Counted from the stretch's first letter, positions 1-8,953 are shown. The stretch: DNA of 64,000 nucleotides from Halovibrio salipaludis (GCF_002286965.1 NZ_NSKD01000001.1:62001-126000); one strand, 5' to 3'. Notes: generated by a model from the sequence alone, not told the origin. Translations and numbers: made by a program.

Positions 1-336
1 CCCGGTCATGTTGCCATGACGCTCCGGGCTGACCCAGACGTGCGCCTCGGACCACTGGGAAAGCTCCCGAAGTTCCTGCACCTTGGGGTGATCCGCCTCC
101 GCATCGTCCGGCAGCGGCAGGCCCGAGGGATTGAACATTCGGGTCTCGGCGCCGAACTCATGCAGAAGGCGCTGCGCCTCCTCGGCCAGGAAGCGGCTGT
201 AGGAGCGCTCCCTGAGGGAGCCGTAGAGCAGCAGGACCCGGGGTGGATGGGTGCTGCCGGGACTGTTCAGTTTCTCAAGATCCGGATGATCCAGGAACGT
301 CCGGTCCACGTTCGGCAGATCCGCATTTTCTGACAC
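1..336 (-). CDS. arsH: ArsH-type NADPH-dependent FMN reductase, N-terminal part (cut by window edge)
   Basis: A GTG start at 336 follows an AGGTGAGGA-type ribosome binding site. The frame stays open to base 1, giving the first 112 residues. The protein carries the flavodoxin-like segment [11 protein letters not shown] and, further on, [12 protein letters not shown]; both are hallmarks of ArsH. ArsH enzymes are cytoplasmic flavoproteins that use NADPH to oxidise trivalent organoarsenicals, and some reduce other substrates such as chromate or quinones. It is the last visible gene of the minus-strand arsenic operon, 45 bases after the CC/Se-motif gene. The family is usually about 230-250 residues, so roughly half lies outside the window. 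Confidence 0.9.
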   Translation of the reverse strand, partial: MSENADLPNVDRTFLDHPDLEKLNSPGSTHPPRVLLLYGSLRERSYSRFLAEEAQRLLHEFGAETRMFNPSGLPLPDDAEADHPKVQELRELSQWSEAHVWVSPERHGNMTG

Positions 337-381
337 TGTACTGTTCCTCACCTATCCCATTTAAAGCAGCGCGCTAACGTC

Positions 382-681
382 TCAACCCGCCGCCAGTTCA
401 ACACCGTCAACGAAAAGCCGCCGGAACCCCAGAAACCCTTCCAGCCGCACCGTCAGCGGATGCTCAATCCGAAGATCATCCGCCACATGGACGCGGATGC
501 CCTCCCTGGTCTCAGAAACGTAGCCAGTGGGATCTTCCGGCTCGCCCAGGTCTGCCACGGGCACGGATGCCGAACCACCACAACAGCCATGGCGGGTGGA
601 AGCGCGCAGCATCATGCTGCCACCCTGCCGGGCGACCCAGTCCCTGGCCTCGGGTGTTATCTCAATGTCGAGCCCGGTCAT
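382..681 (-). CDS. CC/Se-motif family protein of the arsenic operon
   Basis: This small soluble protein of 99 residues has an HGCCGG motif at residues 31-36 (Cys33, Cys34). The ATG at 681 overlaps the acr3 stop codon as ATGA, so I prefer it to a longer frame that would start at 735 inside acr3. Small proteins with a paired cysteine, or selenocysteine-cysteine, in an HGCCGG-like context are known as the CC/Se-motif family and recur beside arsenic genes; their biochemical role is not established. Both positions here are ordinary cysteine codons. An arsenite-binding or redox role is inference from the vicinal cysteines and the operon. Confidence 0.75.
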   Translation of the reverse strand: MTGLDIEITPEARDWVARQGGSMMLRASTRHGCCGGSASVPVADLGEPEDPTGYVSETREGIRVHVADDLRIEHPLTVRLEGFLGFRRLFVDGVELAAG

Positions 682-1757
682 CGCCCACTCGCCTGCACTT
701 CCGGGAAATACTGGCGGGTCTGGTTCGCAATCCAAACCAGCCCCAGCATCAAGGGCACCTCAACCAGCACACCGACCACCGTGGCCAGTGCCGCCCCGGA
801 CTGCAGCCCGAACAGTGAAATGGCCGCCGCCACCGCCAGCTCAAAGAAGTTGCTGGCGCCAATCATGGCCCCCGGCGCGGCCACGGAGTGGGGGACCTTC
901 CAGGCCTTGGCCCAGCCATAGGCGAGCAGGAAGATGAGAACAGTCTGGACAATAAGCGGCACGGCAATCAGCGCGATATGCAGCGGATTCTGGAGAATCA
1001 CCTCACCCTGGAAGGCGAACAGCAGCACCAGGGTCAGGATCAGGCCAACGGGGGTTACCGGGCCCAACCGCTTCATGAAAACGTTATCGAAGTAATCAAT
1101 GCCCTTTCTGGCAATCACGTAGCGGCGCGTGGCATAGCCGGCCGTCAGGGGAATCACGATGTAGAGGAAGACTGAAAGCGCGATGGTGTCCCAGGGAACA
1201 ATGATGTTCGACAGCCCCAGAAGCACCATCACGATAGGGGCGAAGGCGAACAGCATAATGATGTCGTTCAGCGAGACCTGCACCAGGGTGTAGGCCGCGT
1301 CACCGCGCGTCAGGTAACTCCAGACGAACACCATGGCCGTGCAGGGGGCGGCCCCCAACAGGATGGCCCCGGCCAGGTACTGGCGTGCCATATCCTCGGC
1401 AATGAAGGGCGCGAACACCACCAGCAGGAAGAACCAGGCAATGGCAAACATGGTGAAGGGCTTGATCAGCCAGTTCACGGCGGTAGTAATAACCAACCCT
1501 TTGGGCTGACGGCGGACGCCCGCGATGGAGGCAAAATCCACCTGCACCATCATCGGGAAGATCATGGCCCAGATCAGGATCGCGACCGGGATCGACACCT
1601 GCGCGTACTCAAAGCGCGACAGCACATCCGGCACCACCGGCGCGAACTGCCCCAGGGCAATGCCAATCACAATCGCAAGTGCCACCCAGACCGACAGGTA
1701 GCGCTCGAACAGGCCCATACCCTCCTTGATGTTCGGGGTATCATCAGTGCTACTCAC
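678..1757 (-). CDS. acr3: ACR3-family arsenite efflux permease
   Basis: This 359-residue inner-membrane protein has about ten hydrophobic segments and belongs to the bile/arsenite/riboflavin transporter superfamily. It exports arsenite (and often antimonite) using the proton motive force. The signature segment AAPCTAMVFVW places the conserved cysteine at residue 139, and GASNFFELAV holds the conserved glutamate at 307; both are needed for transport in characterised Acr3 proteins. The GTG start overlaps the arsC stop (GTGA), and the 3' end overlaps the CC/Se gene. The tight overlaps indicate one transcript with translational coupling between reduction of arsenate and export of arsenite. Confidence 0.95.
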   Translation of the reverse strand: MSSTDDTPNIKEGMGLFERYLSVWVALAIVIGIALGQFAPVVPDVLSRFEYAQVSIPVAILIWAMIFPMMVQVDFASIAGVRRQPKGLVITTAVNWLIKPFTMFAIAWFFLLVVFAPFIAEDMARQYLAGAILLGAAPCTAMVFVWSYLTRGDAAYTLVQVSLNDIIMLFAFAPIVMVLLGLSNIIVPWDTIALSVFLYIVIPLTAGYATRRYVIARKGIDYFDNVFMKRLGPVTPVGLILTLVLLFAFQGEVILQNPLHIALIAVPLIVQTVLIFLLAYGWAKAWKVPHSVAAPGAMIGASNFFELAVAAAISLFGLQSGAALATVVGVLVEVPLMLGLVWIANQTRQYFPEVQASGR

Positions 1758-2179
1758 GCTTGACCTCCATCAACTTCATCGCGGATCAGGGATTCAACCC
1801 GTGCCCTGATGTCATCCCGAACGGCACGGAACTGCTCCATAATCGTCTCGTCCGACCCCTGGGCTTTTGCCGGGTCCGGCAGTCCCCAATGGCGCTTTTC
1901 GGTACCCGGCGGCAGCATCGGACAGGACTCGTCCGCATCACCGCAGACCGTGACCACCAGATCCGCCCATTCCAGGTGCGCATCCGTCAGGATGGTGGAC
2001 GCCTGATCCCGGATATCCACGCTGGCCTCATCCATCACCTTGATGGCCCTCGGGTTCTGGCCATGGGCTTCCAGACCGGCGGAATCCACGCTCACGCGAT
2101 CCCCGGCCAAATGCCGCAGGACCCCCTCGGCCATCTGGGAGCGACAGGAGTTACCGGTACACACGAACAACACATTCAT
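1754..2179 (-). CDS. arsC: Thioredoxin-coupled arsenate reductase, low-molecular-weight phosphatase fold
   Basis: This 141-residue cytoplasmic enzyme reduces arsenate to arsenite for export by Acr3. The N-terminal P-loop reads CTGNSCRS (Cys7 to Ser14). Two further cysteines, at 79 and 86 in TVCGDADESC, have the spacing of the thioredoxin-coupled family, where a cysteine relay ends in a disulfide that thioredoxin resolves. The ATG at 2179 has a GAGG element seven bases upstream; a TTG two codons earlier is a weaker start. The gene begins 9 bases after arsR and overlaps acr3 by 4 bases. Confidence 0.95.
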   Translation of the reverse strand: MNVLFVCTGNSCRSQMAEGVLRHLAGDRVSVDSAGLEAHGQNPRAIKVMDEASVDIRDQASTILTDAHLEWADLVVTVCGDADESCPMLPPGTEKRHWGLPDPAKAQGSDETIMEQFRAVRDDIRARVESLIRDEVDGGQA

Positions 2180-2188
2180 CGTCAAACC

Positions 2189-2527
2189 TCATTGGGCCGT
2201 TTCTAAAGAAGGGCGTTGAGTCATGCAGGAAAGACGGGCACTGAGCTCGCCCAAATCCCGCGCCTCCAGCGCCGAGCGCAGGACCTGGCGAGCCCAGTCA
2301 GGAAGGTCCGTGGCCAGACGGTAATGCACCCACTGTCCCCGGCGCTCATCCTGCACAATGCCCTGATCCCGGAGCTGGGAAAGGTGGCGCGAGATACGCG
2401 GCTGTGAAAGCTCAAGGGCCGCAACCAGCTCGCAGACACAGAGCCGCCCTTCCTGCTCAAGGAGCAACAGGCTGTTCAGCCGGGTGGTGTCTGAAAGCGC
2501 ACGGAAGAACTGCTCAGGCGTTACCAT
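2189..2527 (-). CDS. arsR: ArsR/SmtB-family arsenic-responsive repressor
   Basis: This winged-helix repressor of about 112 residues heads the operon. The metal-sensing motif CVCEL (Cys30, Cys32 from this start) sits at the recognition-helix region, as in classical ArsR, and is followed by a SQPRISRHLSQLRDQG DNA-binding helix. Arsenite binding would release the operator. I chose the ATG at 2527. A TTG at 2551 with an AGGA element six bases upstream would add eight residues and is a real alternative. AT-rich dyad sequence lies exactly over this start region and is the likely operator, so the repressor would control its own operon. Confidence 0.92.
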   Translation of the reverse strand: MVTPEQFFRALSDTTRLNSLLLLEQEGRLCVCELVAALELSQPRISRHLSQLRDQGIVQDERRGQWVHYRLATDLPDWARQVLRSALEARDLGELSARLSCMTQRPSLETAQ

Positions 2528-2546
2528 ATCCGCATATCCATATATG
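2525..2546. promoter_or_regulatory. Candidate ArsR operator
   Basis: A 22-base AT-rich element begins with CATAT and ends with ATATG. It contains the direct repeat GGATATG twice on the minus strand and the palindrome CATATATG. It overlaps the arsR start. Position and AT-rich symmetry suit an ArsR operator, but no protein-binding evidence exists. Confidence 0.4.
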
Positions 2547-2604
2547 TACAATCGCGATCCTACACGGAGTGAGGCGTCATGAAAAGATCCACACTGCCCT
2601 GAAT

Positions 2605-3042
2605 CTACAGCGACGGAAACTCGAGCTCGGGCACCCCCCAGCGCCGCCGGATCCAGTTGATGGACCGGAACACGGCCGGGCGCTCAACCACCCAGCGTTC
2701 CAGGCGGTATTTGCCCGGGAAGTTGAGAAGCGTCAGCGAGATGAGGATGGTCAGAAGCCCCTGCCCCGGCAGCACCAACATCGCGATCCCTGCAAGAAGA
2801 AGGATCAGGCCCAGAAGGTTCTTCAGAATGAGTGCCAGCACCCCCAGCAGCGGATAGCGGCCCTGGAGGAGATAGCGCTGGCGGCGCGGCCGGGTGAAAT
2901 AGTCCGACGGAATCCGGGCGATGACGAACGGCACCGCCACCAGCGTGGCCACAAACATCAGGAGGGAGACGCCCCCAAGGGCCCACAGGAGGGTTTCATG
3001 GCGCTCAAACCAGCGGACCAGCATTGCAAACAGTGCTTCCAT
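2605..3042 (-). CDS. Small membrane protein, PGPGW-like family
   Basis: This 145-residue protein has two clear hydrophobic stretches, one near residues 18-42 and a longer one near 66-100. The longer stretch carries a short LPGQG turn resembling the motif that names the PGPGW transmembrane family. The C terminus is basic and tryptophan-rich (SINWIRRRWGVPE), which suggests a cytoplasmic membrane-proximal tail. It ends about 80 bases before arsR and runs in the same direction, but the arsenic genes have their own operator-like region, so it is probably a separate unit. The molecular function of this family is unknown. Confidence 0.65.
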   Translation of the reverse strand: MEALFAMLVRWFERHETLLWALGGVSLLMFVATLVAVPFVIARIPSDYFTRPRRQRYLLQGRYPLLGVLALILKNLLGLILLLAGIAMLVLPGQGLLTILISLTLLNFPGKYRLERWVVERPAVFRSINWIRRRWGVPELEFPSL

Positions 3043-3214
3043 CAGTTACTCCCGGAAAACCAGCGCCAAGGCTAGCGCGTTCCGTCGCCACTGCGAAGGC
3101 CCTTGGAGAATGGCAACGTGGCCCCCATCACATCCTACAGTTGCCGCATGAACTGATCACTTCCTATACTCGATACCGTATGGGGAGATAACAACCGGAT
3201 GCTGGAGGGCACCT

Positions 3215-4537
3215 ATGGAACAGAAAACCCCTCAAAGGGAAACGGCTCGGTCATTCCGAAGTGACCGCTTTTCACCGCTGGGTCTGACGCAGTCACTCAT
3301 TGAGCCGAACAGCACCGCCACCGGCGCCGAGCGCTGGATGGCGGAAAAATTCCTGTCGGTAGCCGGCAACCCGCCCCTGACCCTGGATCTATGGGGAACC
3401 CAGGAGATCACGCCCTCCGGGCAGAGCCCACGGTACCGCCTGCGGGTGGCGGACCGTTCCGCCCTGTATGAACTCATGACCAACCCGAACCTGGCCTTCG
3501 GCGACCTCTACAGCGAAGGGCGGCTGGAGATGGACGGCCACATGCCGGATCTTCTCACGGATCTCTACCGCTCACTGGACCAGGCCTACGAGAAGCTGCC
3601 GCTGTTCCTGCGCATGCTGTGGCGCGACCAGGCACCACGCTCGACCAGCCTCAAGGCCGCGAAGGACAACATTCATCACCATTACGACATGGGCAACGAT
3701 TTCTACCAGCTCTGGCTGGACCGGGCCCAGATGCAGTACACCTGCGCCTACTACGAGGACCCGGACATTACCCTGGAACAGGCCCAGCTCGCCAAGCTTG
3801 AGCTGGTCTGCCGCAAGCTGCAGCTCCAGCCCGGCGAGACCGTGGTGGAAGCCGGCTGTGGCTGGGGCGGACTCGCCCGCTACATGGCGAAGCACTACGG
3901 CGTGAAGGTGCGCGCGTTCAACATTTCCGAGGAACAGGTGACCTTCGCGCGCGAGAAAGCGAAGGAGGAAGGCCTGGAGAACCAGGTGGAGTACGTGCTG
4001 GACGATTACCGCAACATCTCCGGCCTGTACGACCGGTTCGTGTCCGTGGGCATGCTCGAACACGTGGGAACCGACTACTATCCGGACCTGGCCGCGGTCA
4101 TCCGCCGGCACATGAAAACCGAGGGCCTGGCACTGGTTCATTCCATTGGGCGCAACTACCCGATGCGCACCAACGCCTGGATCGAGAAGCGGATCTTCCC
4201 CGGCGCCTATCCGCCCAGCATCACCGAATTCACCAGCATCGGCGAGGCCGGTCCCTTCTCGGTGCTGGATGTGGAGAACCTGAGGCTGCATTACGCCGAA
4301 ACCCTGGAGGACTGGCTCGCCCGCTTTGAGGCCAACATCGACACCGTGCGCGAGATGTACGGTGAGAACTTCGTCCGGGCCTGGCGTCTCTACCTGGCCG
4401 GCTCGATCGCCTCGTTCCGGGCGAACGCACTCCAGCTGTTCCAGATGGTGCTGGCGCACCCCGAGAACAACAATGTGCCGCGCAACCGCAAACACCTCTA
4501 CACCAGTTCCAACGTGCCGCCGGAGGGCAGTTACTGA
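3215..4537 (+). CDS. Cyclopropane-fatty-acid-synthase-family SAM methyltransferase
   Basis: This 440-residue protein acts on the cytoplasmic face of the membrane in characterised relatives, transferring a methylene or methyl group from S-adenosylmethionine to an unsaturated acyl chain. The Rossmann SAM loop VEAGCGWGG lies at residues 211-219. The upstream HHHYDMGNDFY segment (about 154-164) and the YTCAYY segment (Cys177) are typical of the family. A GGAGG element precedes the ATG by six bases. The stop shares one base with the start of the next gene, a geranylgeranyl-reductase-like flavoprotein. That pairing suggests the alkylated acyl chain is then reduced or otherwise modified; the exact product cannot be read from sequence. 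Confidence 0.88.
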   Translation: MEQKTPQRETARSFRSDRFSPLGLTQSLIEPNSTATGAERWMAEKFLSVAGNPPLTLDLWGTQEITPSGQSPRYRLRVADRSALYELMTNPNLAFGDLYSEGRLEMDGHMPDLLTDLYRSLDQAYEKLPLFLRMLWRDQAPRSTSLKAAKDNIHHHYDMGNDFYQLWLDRAQMQYTCAYYEDPDITLEQAQLAKLELVCRKLQLQPGETVVEAGCGWGGLARYMAKHYGVKVRAFNISEEQVTFAREKAKEEGLENQVEYVLDDYRNISGLYDRFVSVGMLEHVGTDYYPDLAAVIRRHMKTEGLALVHSIGRNYPMRTNAWIEKRIFPGAYPPSITEFTSIGEAGPFSVLDVENLRLHYAETLEDWLARFEANIDTVREMYGENFVRAWRLYLAGSIASFRANALQLFQMVLAHPENNNVPRNRKHLYTSSNVPPEGSY

Positions 4538-5673
4538 TGGTACAGCGCTATGATGCACTGATCGTTGGTGGCGGGCCGGCCGGCTCCACCATGGCACGGA
4601 CCCTGACGCAGCGGGGCTACCGCACCCTGGTGGTCGACAAGCAGACCTTCCCCCGGGACAAAACCTGCGCGGGCTGGGTCACGCCCGCCGTGCTGGAGCT
4701 CCTGGCCATCAACCCGGATGACTACCGGCGGGAGAACATCATGCAGCCCATACACCGCTTCCGCATCGGCATGATGGGGCAGAAGGCGGTGGAGAATGAC
4801 CATGGCAGCGAGCCCGTCAGCTACGGCATCCGCCGCTGTGAGTTCGACCACTACCTGCTCGAGCGCAGCGGCAGCGATCGGGCCGAGGGCGTCAAGTTCA
4901 AGTCCCTGGAACGCACCGACGACGGCGAATGGTGCCTGAACGGCGAGTACCAGGCGCCGCTGGTCATCGGCGCCGGTGGTCACTTCTGCCCGGTAGCGGC
5001 CACGATCGGCGAAGGCCCCGGCAGCCACGAAACCTCGGTGACCGCCAAGGAAGTGGAATTCGAGATGACGCCGGAGCAGGCCCGGCACTGCCGGGTCCGC
5101 GAGGATACACCGGAACTCTGGTTCTGCCGCGACCTGATGGGCTACGCCTGGGTCTTCCGCAAGGACAACTTCCTCAACATCGGTCTCGGCCGCGAGGACC
5201 CGGACGACCTCAAGCAGCACCTCAACAGTTTTGTCGCGAGAATGCAGGCCGAGGAGCGGATACCCGACGACCTGCCCGGGAAGTTCAAGGGCCATGCCTA
5301 CCTGCTCTACGACCATGCGGAAAGACCGCTGGTCGATGACGGCATCCTCCTGATCGGCGATTCCGCCGGCCTCGCTTACACCCAGAGCGGTGAAGGCATT
5401 CGCCCGGCCGTGGAATCCGCCTTCCTGGCGGCCGATGTCATCCAGGAAGCGCCGGATTACCGCGCTGCCAGCCTCCAGCCCTACGCCGACCGCCTGCGCG
5501 AGCGTTTCGGCACCCGCGAGGTGGAGCACGAGGGCGGCGGCCTGGACCTTCCGGACTGGGCCAAACTGCGCATCGCCCCGGCGCTCATGAAAACGCACTG
5601 GTTCACGCGCCGGGTGGTGACCGAACGCTGGTTCCTGCACGAGCATGTACCGGCGCTGGAGACCGCGTCCTGA
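4537..5673 (+). CDS. Geranylgeranyl-reductase-like FAD-dependent oxidoreductase
   Basis: This 378-residue flavoprotein is of the p-hydroxybenzoate-hydroxylase/GGR fold. The N-terminal dinucleotide-binding loop is VGGGPAGSTMA (about residues 9-19). The second FAD contact LLIGDSAGLAYTQSGEGIRP is near residues 270-289, where GEGI is characteristic of prenyl and alkyl reductases. GGR-type enzymes reduce isolated carbon-carbon double bonds in lipids. It starts at the last base of the methyltransferase stop codon (TGATG), so the two are translated together. An activity on methylenated or prenylated lipids is inferred from this coupling; oxidation of an acyl chain is equally possible. Confidence 0.82.
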   Translation: MVQRYDALIVGGGPAGSTMARTLTQRGYRTLVVDKQTFPRDKTCAGWVTPAVLELLAINPDDYRRENIMQPIHRFRIGMMGQKAVENDHGSEPVSYGIRRCEFDHYLLERSGSDRAEGVKFKSLERTDDGEWCLNGEYQAPLVIGAGGHFCPVAATIGEGPGSHETSVTAKEVEFEMTPEQARHCRVREDTPELWFCRDLMGYAWVFRKDNFLNIGLGREDPDDLKQHLNSFVARMQAEERIPDDLPGKFKGHAYLLYDHAERPLVDDGILLIGDSAGLAYTQSGEGIRPAVESAFLAADVIQEAPDYRAASLQPYADRLRERFGTREVEHEGGGLDLPDWAKLRIAPALMKTHWFTRRVVTERWFLHEHVPALETAS

Positions 5674-5802
5674 CGACAAGCCGAGTTCGCCAGTCCCCGC
5701 GTCACGGGTGATCTTCGTCACCATGGCCGACGGGGATTGTACCCGCCCCGAGCGATCCCCAGAATCAGGGCATCAGTCATCCCAGAACCAGGCCGTTTCC
5801 CC

Positions 5803-6453
5803 ATGACCAACCTGCATATCGACATCGTTTCCGACATCGCCTGCCCCTGGTGCGCCATTGGCTATGCCCGTCTGGAGCAGGCGATGGACCAGCTCTCCGG
5901 CGAATTCAATTTCACGGTGAGCTGGCATCCGTTCGAACTCAACCCGGACAAGGACGCCGACGGCGAACCCATCCTGCAGGCCCTGAGCCGTAAGTACGGC
6001 CGCAGCCCCGAGGAAATGGAGAAGGCCCAGAACGACATGACGGCCATTGCCCACGAACTCGGCCTGAATTTCGAGCGCATGCAGGAGCGCTACACCCGGA
6101 ATACCTTCAACGCACACCGGCTGGTCATGTGGGCCGGCGAACAGAACCGCCAGACCGAGATGAAAAAGGCCTTCTTTGAGGCCTATTTCGGGCGCGCGGC
6201 CGATATTTCAGACGATGAGGTACTGCTGGAATGCGTGGCTACCATCGGCCTGGATACGGACGAGGCGCGCCGGGTCCTGGATGAGGGCGACTACGCGGAG
6301 GCTGTCCGGAAGGAAGAGGCCTATTACCAGAAGGCCGGCATCTCCGCCGTCCCGGCCTACGTCATCAACCAGCAGTACCTGATCTCCGGCGCCCAGGAGC
6401 CGGATTACCTTGTTCAGGCATTCCGCGACATCCAGGCGGGCACCGCGGCCTGA
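5803..6453 (+). CDS. DsbA-family oxidoreductase of the FrnE type
   Basis: This 216-residue thioredoxin-fold protein has the active-site motif CPWC at residues 14-17 close to its N terminus and no signal peptide, so it should be cytoplasmic like FrnE. The FNAHR segment in the middle and the VPAYVINQQYLISGAQEP segment near the end (cis-proline loop) are family hallmarks. FrnE-like proteins act as disulfide isomerases or oxidoreductases and are often linked to oxidative-stress tolerance. The ATG at 5803 begins the conserved domain; an upstream in-frame start at 5737 would add 22 non-conserved residues. It converges on the mscS gene 15 bases away. Confidence 0.9.
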   Translation: MTNLHIDIVSDIACPWCAIGYARLEQAMDQLSGEFNFTVSWHPFELNPDKDADGEPILQALSRKYGRSPEEMEKAQNDMTAIAHELGLNFERMQERYTRNTFNAHRLVMWAGEQNRQTEMKKAFFEAYFGRAADISDDEVLLECVATIGLDTDEARRVLDEGDYAEAVRKEEAYYQKAGISAVPAYVINQQYLISGAQEPDYLVQAFRDIQAGTAA

Positions 6454-6468
6454 CCGGGGCGGGCGGAC

Positions 6469-7524
6469 CTACTCCCCCGGGGTAACCAGTTCCGCCCGCA
6501 TACGCGGCAGATACTCTGGATAATGGCCGTTCACGAATACGACTAGCGACTCGCGTATGGCACACCGCAGGTTCCAGAGCTGGGTGGAATCCGCTGCGCT
6601 CATCAGAAAACGGACCTGCATGCCGCGCTCCCCCGCCTCAATCACCTGAACCGATGCCGTCTTCCCATCCCATTCCGCGGAGGCCGCCAGCAGGCGTGAG
6701 AACTCCTCGCGCAGCGGCTCAAGGGGCATCGCGTAGTCCAGCCACAGCACAACCCCGCCCATGAGGTCCGTGTTGTGGCGGGTCCAGTTCTGGAAGGGAT
6801 TCTCTATGAACCACTGCAGCGGCATAACGATCCGCCGCAGGTCCCACACCCGCAGCACCACGTAGGTGGCCGTAACCTCTTCGACCCAGCACCATTCGCC
6901 TTCCACGTTCAGCACATCATCAATACGGAAGGGTTCGGTAAGCGCGATCTGCATGCCCGCCAATAGATTGCCCAGGACCGGGCGTGCCGCGAACCCCAGG
7001 ACGATCCCGCCGATACCGGCGGAGGCCAGGAGGCTGGCCCCGAACTGGCGCATGGGCTCGAACGTCATCAGCGCCAGACCGGCACCGATGATAACCACCA
7101 GAACGTTCAGGCCGCGCACCAGGAAGCGCGTCTGGGTCTCCACTTTCCGGGCTCGCCGCCACTCACCCGCCTCAACGGGATTGAGCGTGACGATGACATC
7201 GCCGATCGCCGAGGCGCACCGTACCGCCGCCCAGGTCACGGCCAGAATCAACAGCAGGCTGGCGGCATGCCGCATGCCGGACAGCAACGGCAGTTGATCC
7301 CCGACACCCTGCAATACCGCATTCACGGCAATCAGACACAGGGACACACCAATGGGGCCAGCGGCGGCATCCAGAAAAAGCCGCGCCGTGTCGGTGGCCC
7401 TCGTGAAGTGGCGAATGACAGCCAGTGACAGCCGATAGCCAACCAGCGTGGCGACTACCGCAAACACCACGGCCACCAGCGGGAACAGCCATGTCCCCAG
7501 CACAGTCTCCAGTGAAGCCAGCAT
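6469..7524 (-). CDS. MscS-family mechanosensitive ion channel
   Basis: This 351-residue membrane protein has hydrophobic segments in the first half. The pore-lining helix and beta-domain of MscS follow, recognisable in GIGGIVLGFAARPVLGNLLAG and the following EPFRIDDVL segment. Such channels open on hypo-osmotic shock to release solutes. The cytoplasmic part ends without an additional regulatory domain. Its start overlaps the pntB stop by one base (TGATG), so it is likely the last gene of the pnt transcript; there is no known functional link between the two. Confidence 0.87.
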   Translation of the reverse strand: MLASLETVLGTWLFPLVAVVFAVVATLVGYRLSLAVIRHFTRATDTARLFLDAAAGPIGVSLCLIAVNAVLQGVGDQLPLLSGMRHAASLLLILAVTWAAVRCASAIGDVIVTLNPVEAGEWRRARKVETQTRFLVRGLNVLVVIIGAGLALMTFEPMRQFGASLLASAGIGGIVLGFAARPVLGNLLAGMQIALTEPFRIDDVLNVEGEWCWVEEVTATYVVLRVWDLRRIVMPLQWFIENPFQNWTRHNTDLMGGVVLWLDYAMPLEPLREEFSRLLAASAEWDGKTASVQVIEAGERGMQVRFLMSAADSTQLWNLRCAIRESLVVFVNGHYPEYLPRMRAELVTPGE

Positions 7525-8942
7525 CAGGCGTTACCGAGTGACTTGACCGCCTCGATCATCTCCACCATCACCTTCTGGGCATCGCCGTACACCATGTGGG
7601 TGTTATCCGCGAAGAAGAGCTCGTTCTCGACGCCGCTGTAGCCCCTGCCCTGACCGCGCTTGACCACGAAGGCTTGCTGCGCATGGTCCACGTTCAGGAT
7701 GGGCATGCCGTAGATGGGGCTGGACTCGTTGCTGCGCGCCGCCGGGTTCACCACGTCATTGGCGCCAATCACCAGGGCCGCGTCCGACAGCGCGAACTCT
7801 TCGTTGATGTCCTCCAGGTCATGGATGATGTCATAGGGAATGCCCGCCTCTGCCAGGAGCACGTTCATGTGCCCCGGCATGCGCCCGGCCACGGGATGGA
7901 TCGCGAAAGCCACCTCGACACCCTGCTTCTGCAGCAGCTTCACGAACTCGTAAAGCTTGTGCTGGGCCTGCGCCACCGCCAGCCCATAGCCGGGAACAAT
8001 GATCACCTTCGATCCGTAGTACATGGAGATAGCGGCATCCGACGCATCCACCGATTTCATGGAGCCCTCGATACCGCCGGAGCCATCATCCTCCTCACCG
8101 AAGTTCGAGAAGATGACGTTGCTCACCGAGCGGTTCATGGCTTTCGCCATCAGGAAGGTCAGCAGGGTACCCGCCGAGCCCACCACGGTACCGGCAATGA
8201 TCATCGCCGGGTTCTGGAGCACGAAGCCCTCAAACGCCACGGCCAGGCCGGTGAAGGCGTTGTAGAGCGAAATGACCACGGGCATATCCGCGCCGCCGAT
8301 GGGGGTTGTCAGCAGCACCCCCAGTACCAGAGCGGCAATGAAGAAGAGTGTGATGCCGGTGGTGGGCACGCCACCGGCACCGACGATCAGGACATAGAGC
8401 GCAAACAGCGCGGCCAGCGCCAGCAGCCCACCATTAACCAATTGCTGGGCGCTGAAACGAAGGGTCCTGTTGAGCCGGCCATCCAGCTTGGCCCAGGCGA
8501 CGACCGAGCCCGAGAGGGCCACCGCGCCGATCAGACCACCAACCAGCGCCAGAACCGTCACCACGAAACCGTAGTGCTGGGCATTACCGGAATACAGCTC
8601 CACGGCCGCGATGGCCGCCGCGGCGCCACCGCCCATGCCGTTGTAGAGCGCCACCATCTGCGGCATGCCCGTCATCTCGACGCGCTTGCCGCTGCGCCAG
8701 GCCCAGGCCACACCAATCCCCAGCGCCACCAGGGCCAGCAGGAAATTGGTGCCAAGGTGCTCCGAGGCCGCCGGGCGTACGTCGAAGGCATACAGGAAGG
8801 CGGCCGCGACCGCGATCACCATGCCCCAGCCCGCAACACGGATGCCGGAGGGCGCGGTCACGGGGCTCGCCATGCGCTTGAGCCCGTAGATGAACAGCAG
8901 GGTCGCGACAAAGAAAGCCGCTGCGATCAGGAAATTCACCAT
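7524..8942 (-). CDS. pntB: NAD(P) transhydrogenase subunit beta
   Basis: This 472-residue inner-membrane protein of the proton-translocating transhydrogenase couples hydride transfer between NADH and NADP+ to proton movement. The N-terminal two-thirds holds about eight or nine membrane helices. The C-terminal NADP(H)-binding domain III contains VPGYGLAVAQAQHKL, and the conserved VIGANDVVNPAA segment is visible near the end. It follows the small PntAB gene by 11 bases and overlaps the following channel gene by one base. The complex supplies NADPH under high proton motive force. Confidence 0.96.
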   Translation of the reverse strand: MVNFLIAAAFFVATLLFIYGLKRMASPVTAPSGIRVAGWGMVIAVAAAFLYAFDVRPAASEHLGTNFLLALVALGIGVAWAWRSGKRVEMTGMPQMVALYNGMGGGAAAAIAAVELYSGNAQHYGFVVTVLALVGGLIGAVALSGSVVAWAKLDGRLNRTLRFSAQQLVNGGLLALAALFALYVLIVGAGGVPTTGITLFFIAALVLGVLLTTPIGGADMPVVISLYNAFTGLAVAFEGFVLQNPAMIIAGTVVGSAGTLLTFLMAKAMNRSVSNVIFSNFGEEDDGSGGIEGSMKSVDASDAAISMYYGSKVIIVPGYGLAVAQAQHKLYEFVKLLQKQGVEVAFAIHPVAGRMPGHMNVLLAEAGIPYDIIHDLEDINEEFALSDAALVIGANDVVNPAARSNESSPIYGMPILNVDHAQQAFVVKRGQGRGYSGVENELFFADNTHMVYGDAQKVMVEMIEAVKSLGNA

Positions 8943-8953
8943 GATTGTGCCCC

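Noticed and set aside
382-681. Selenocysteine codon in the CC/Se protein
   Set aside because: Both motif positions are cysteine codons; no in-frame TGA is seen.
3572-5724. Two long minus-strand open frames
   Set aside because: They are antisense to the methyltransferase and the flavoprotein, both of which have clear motifs and ribosome binding sites.
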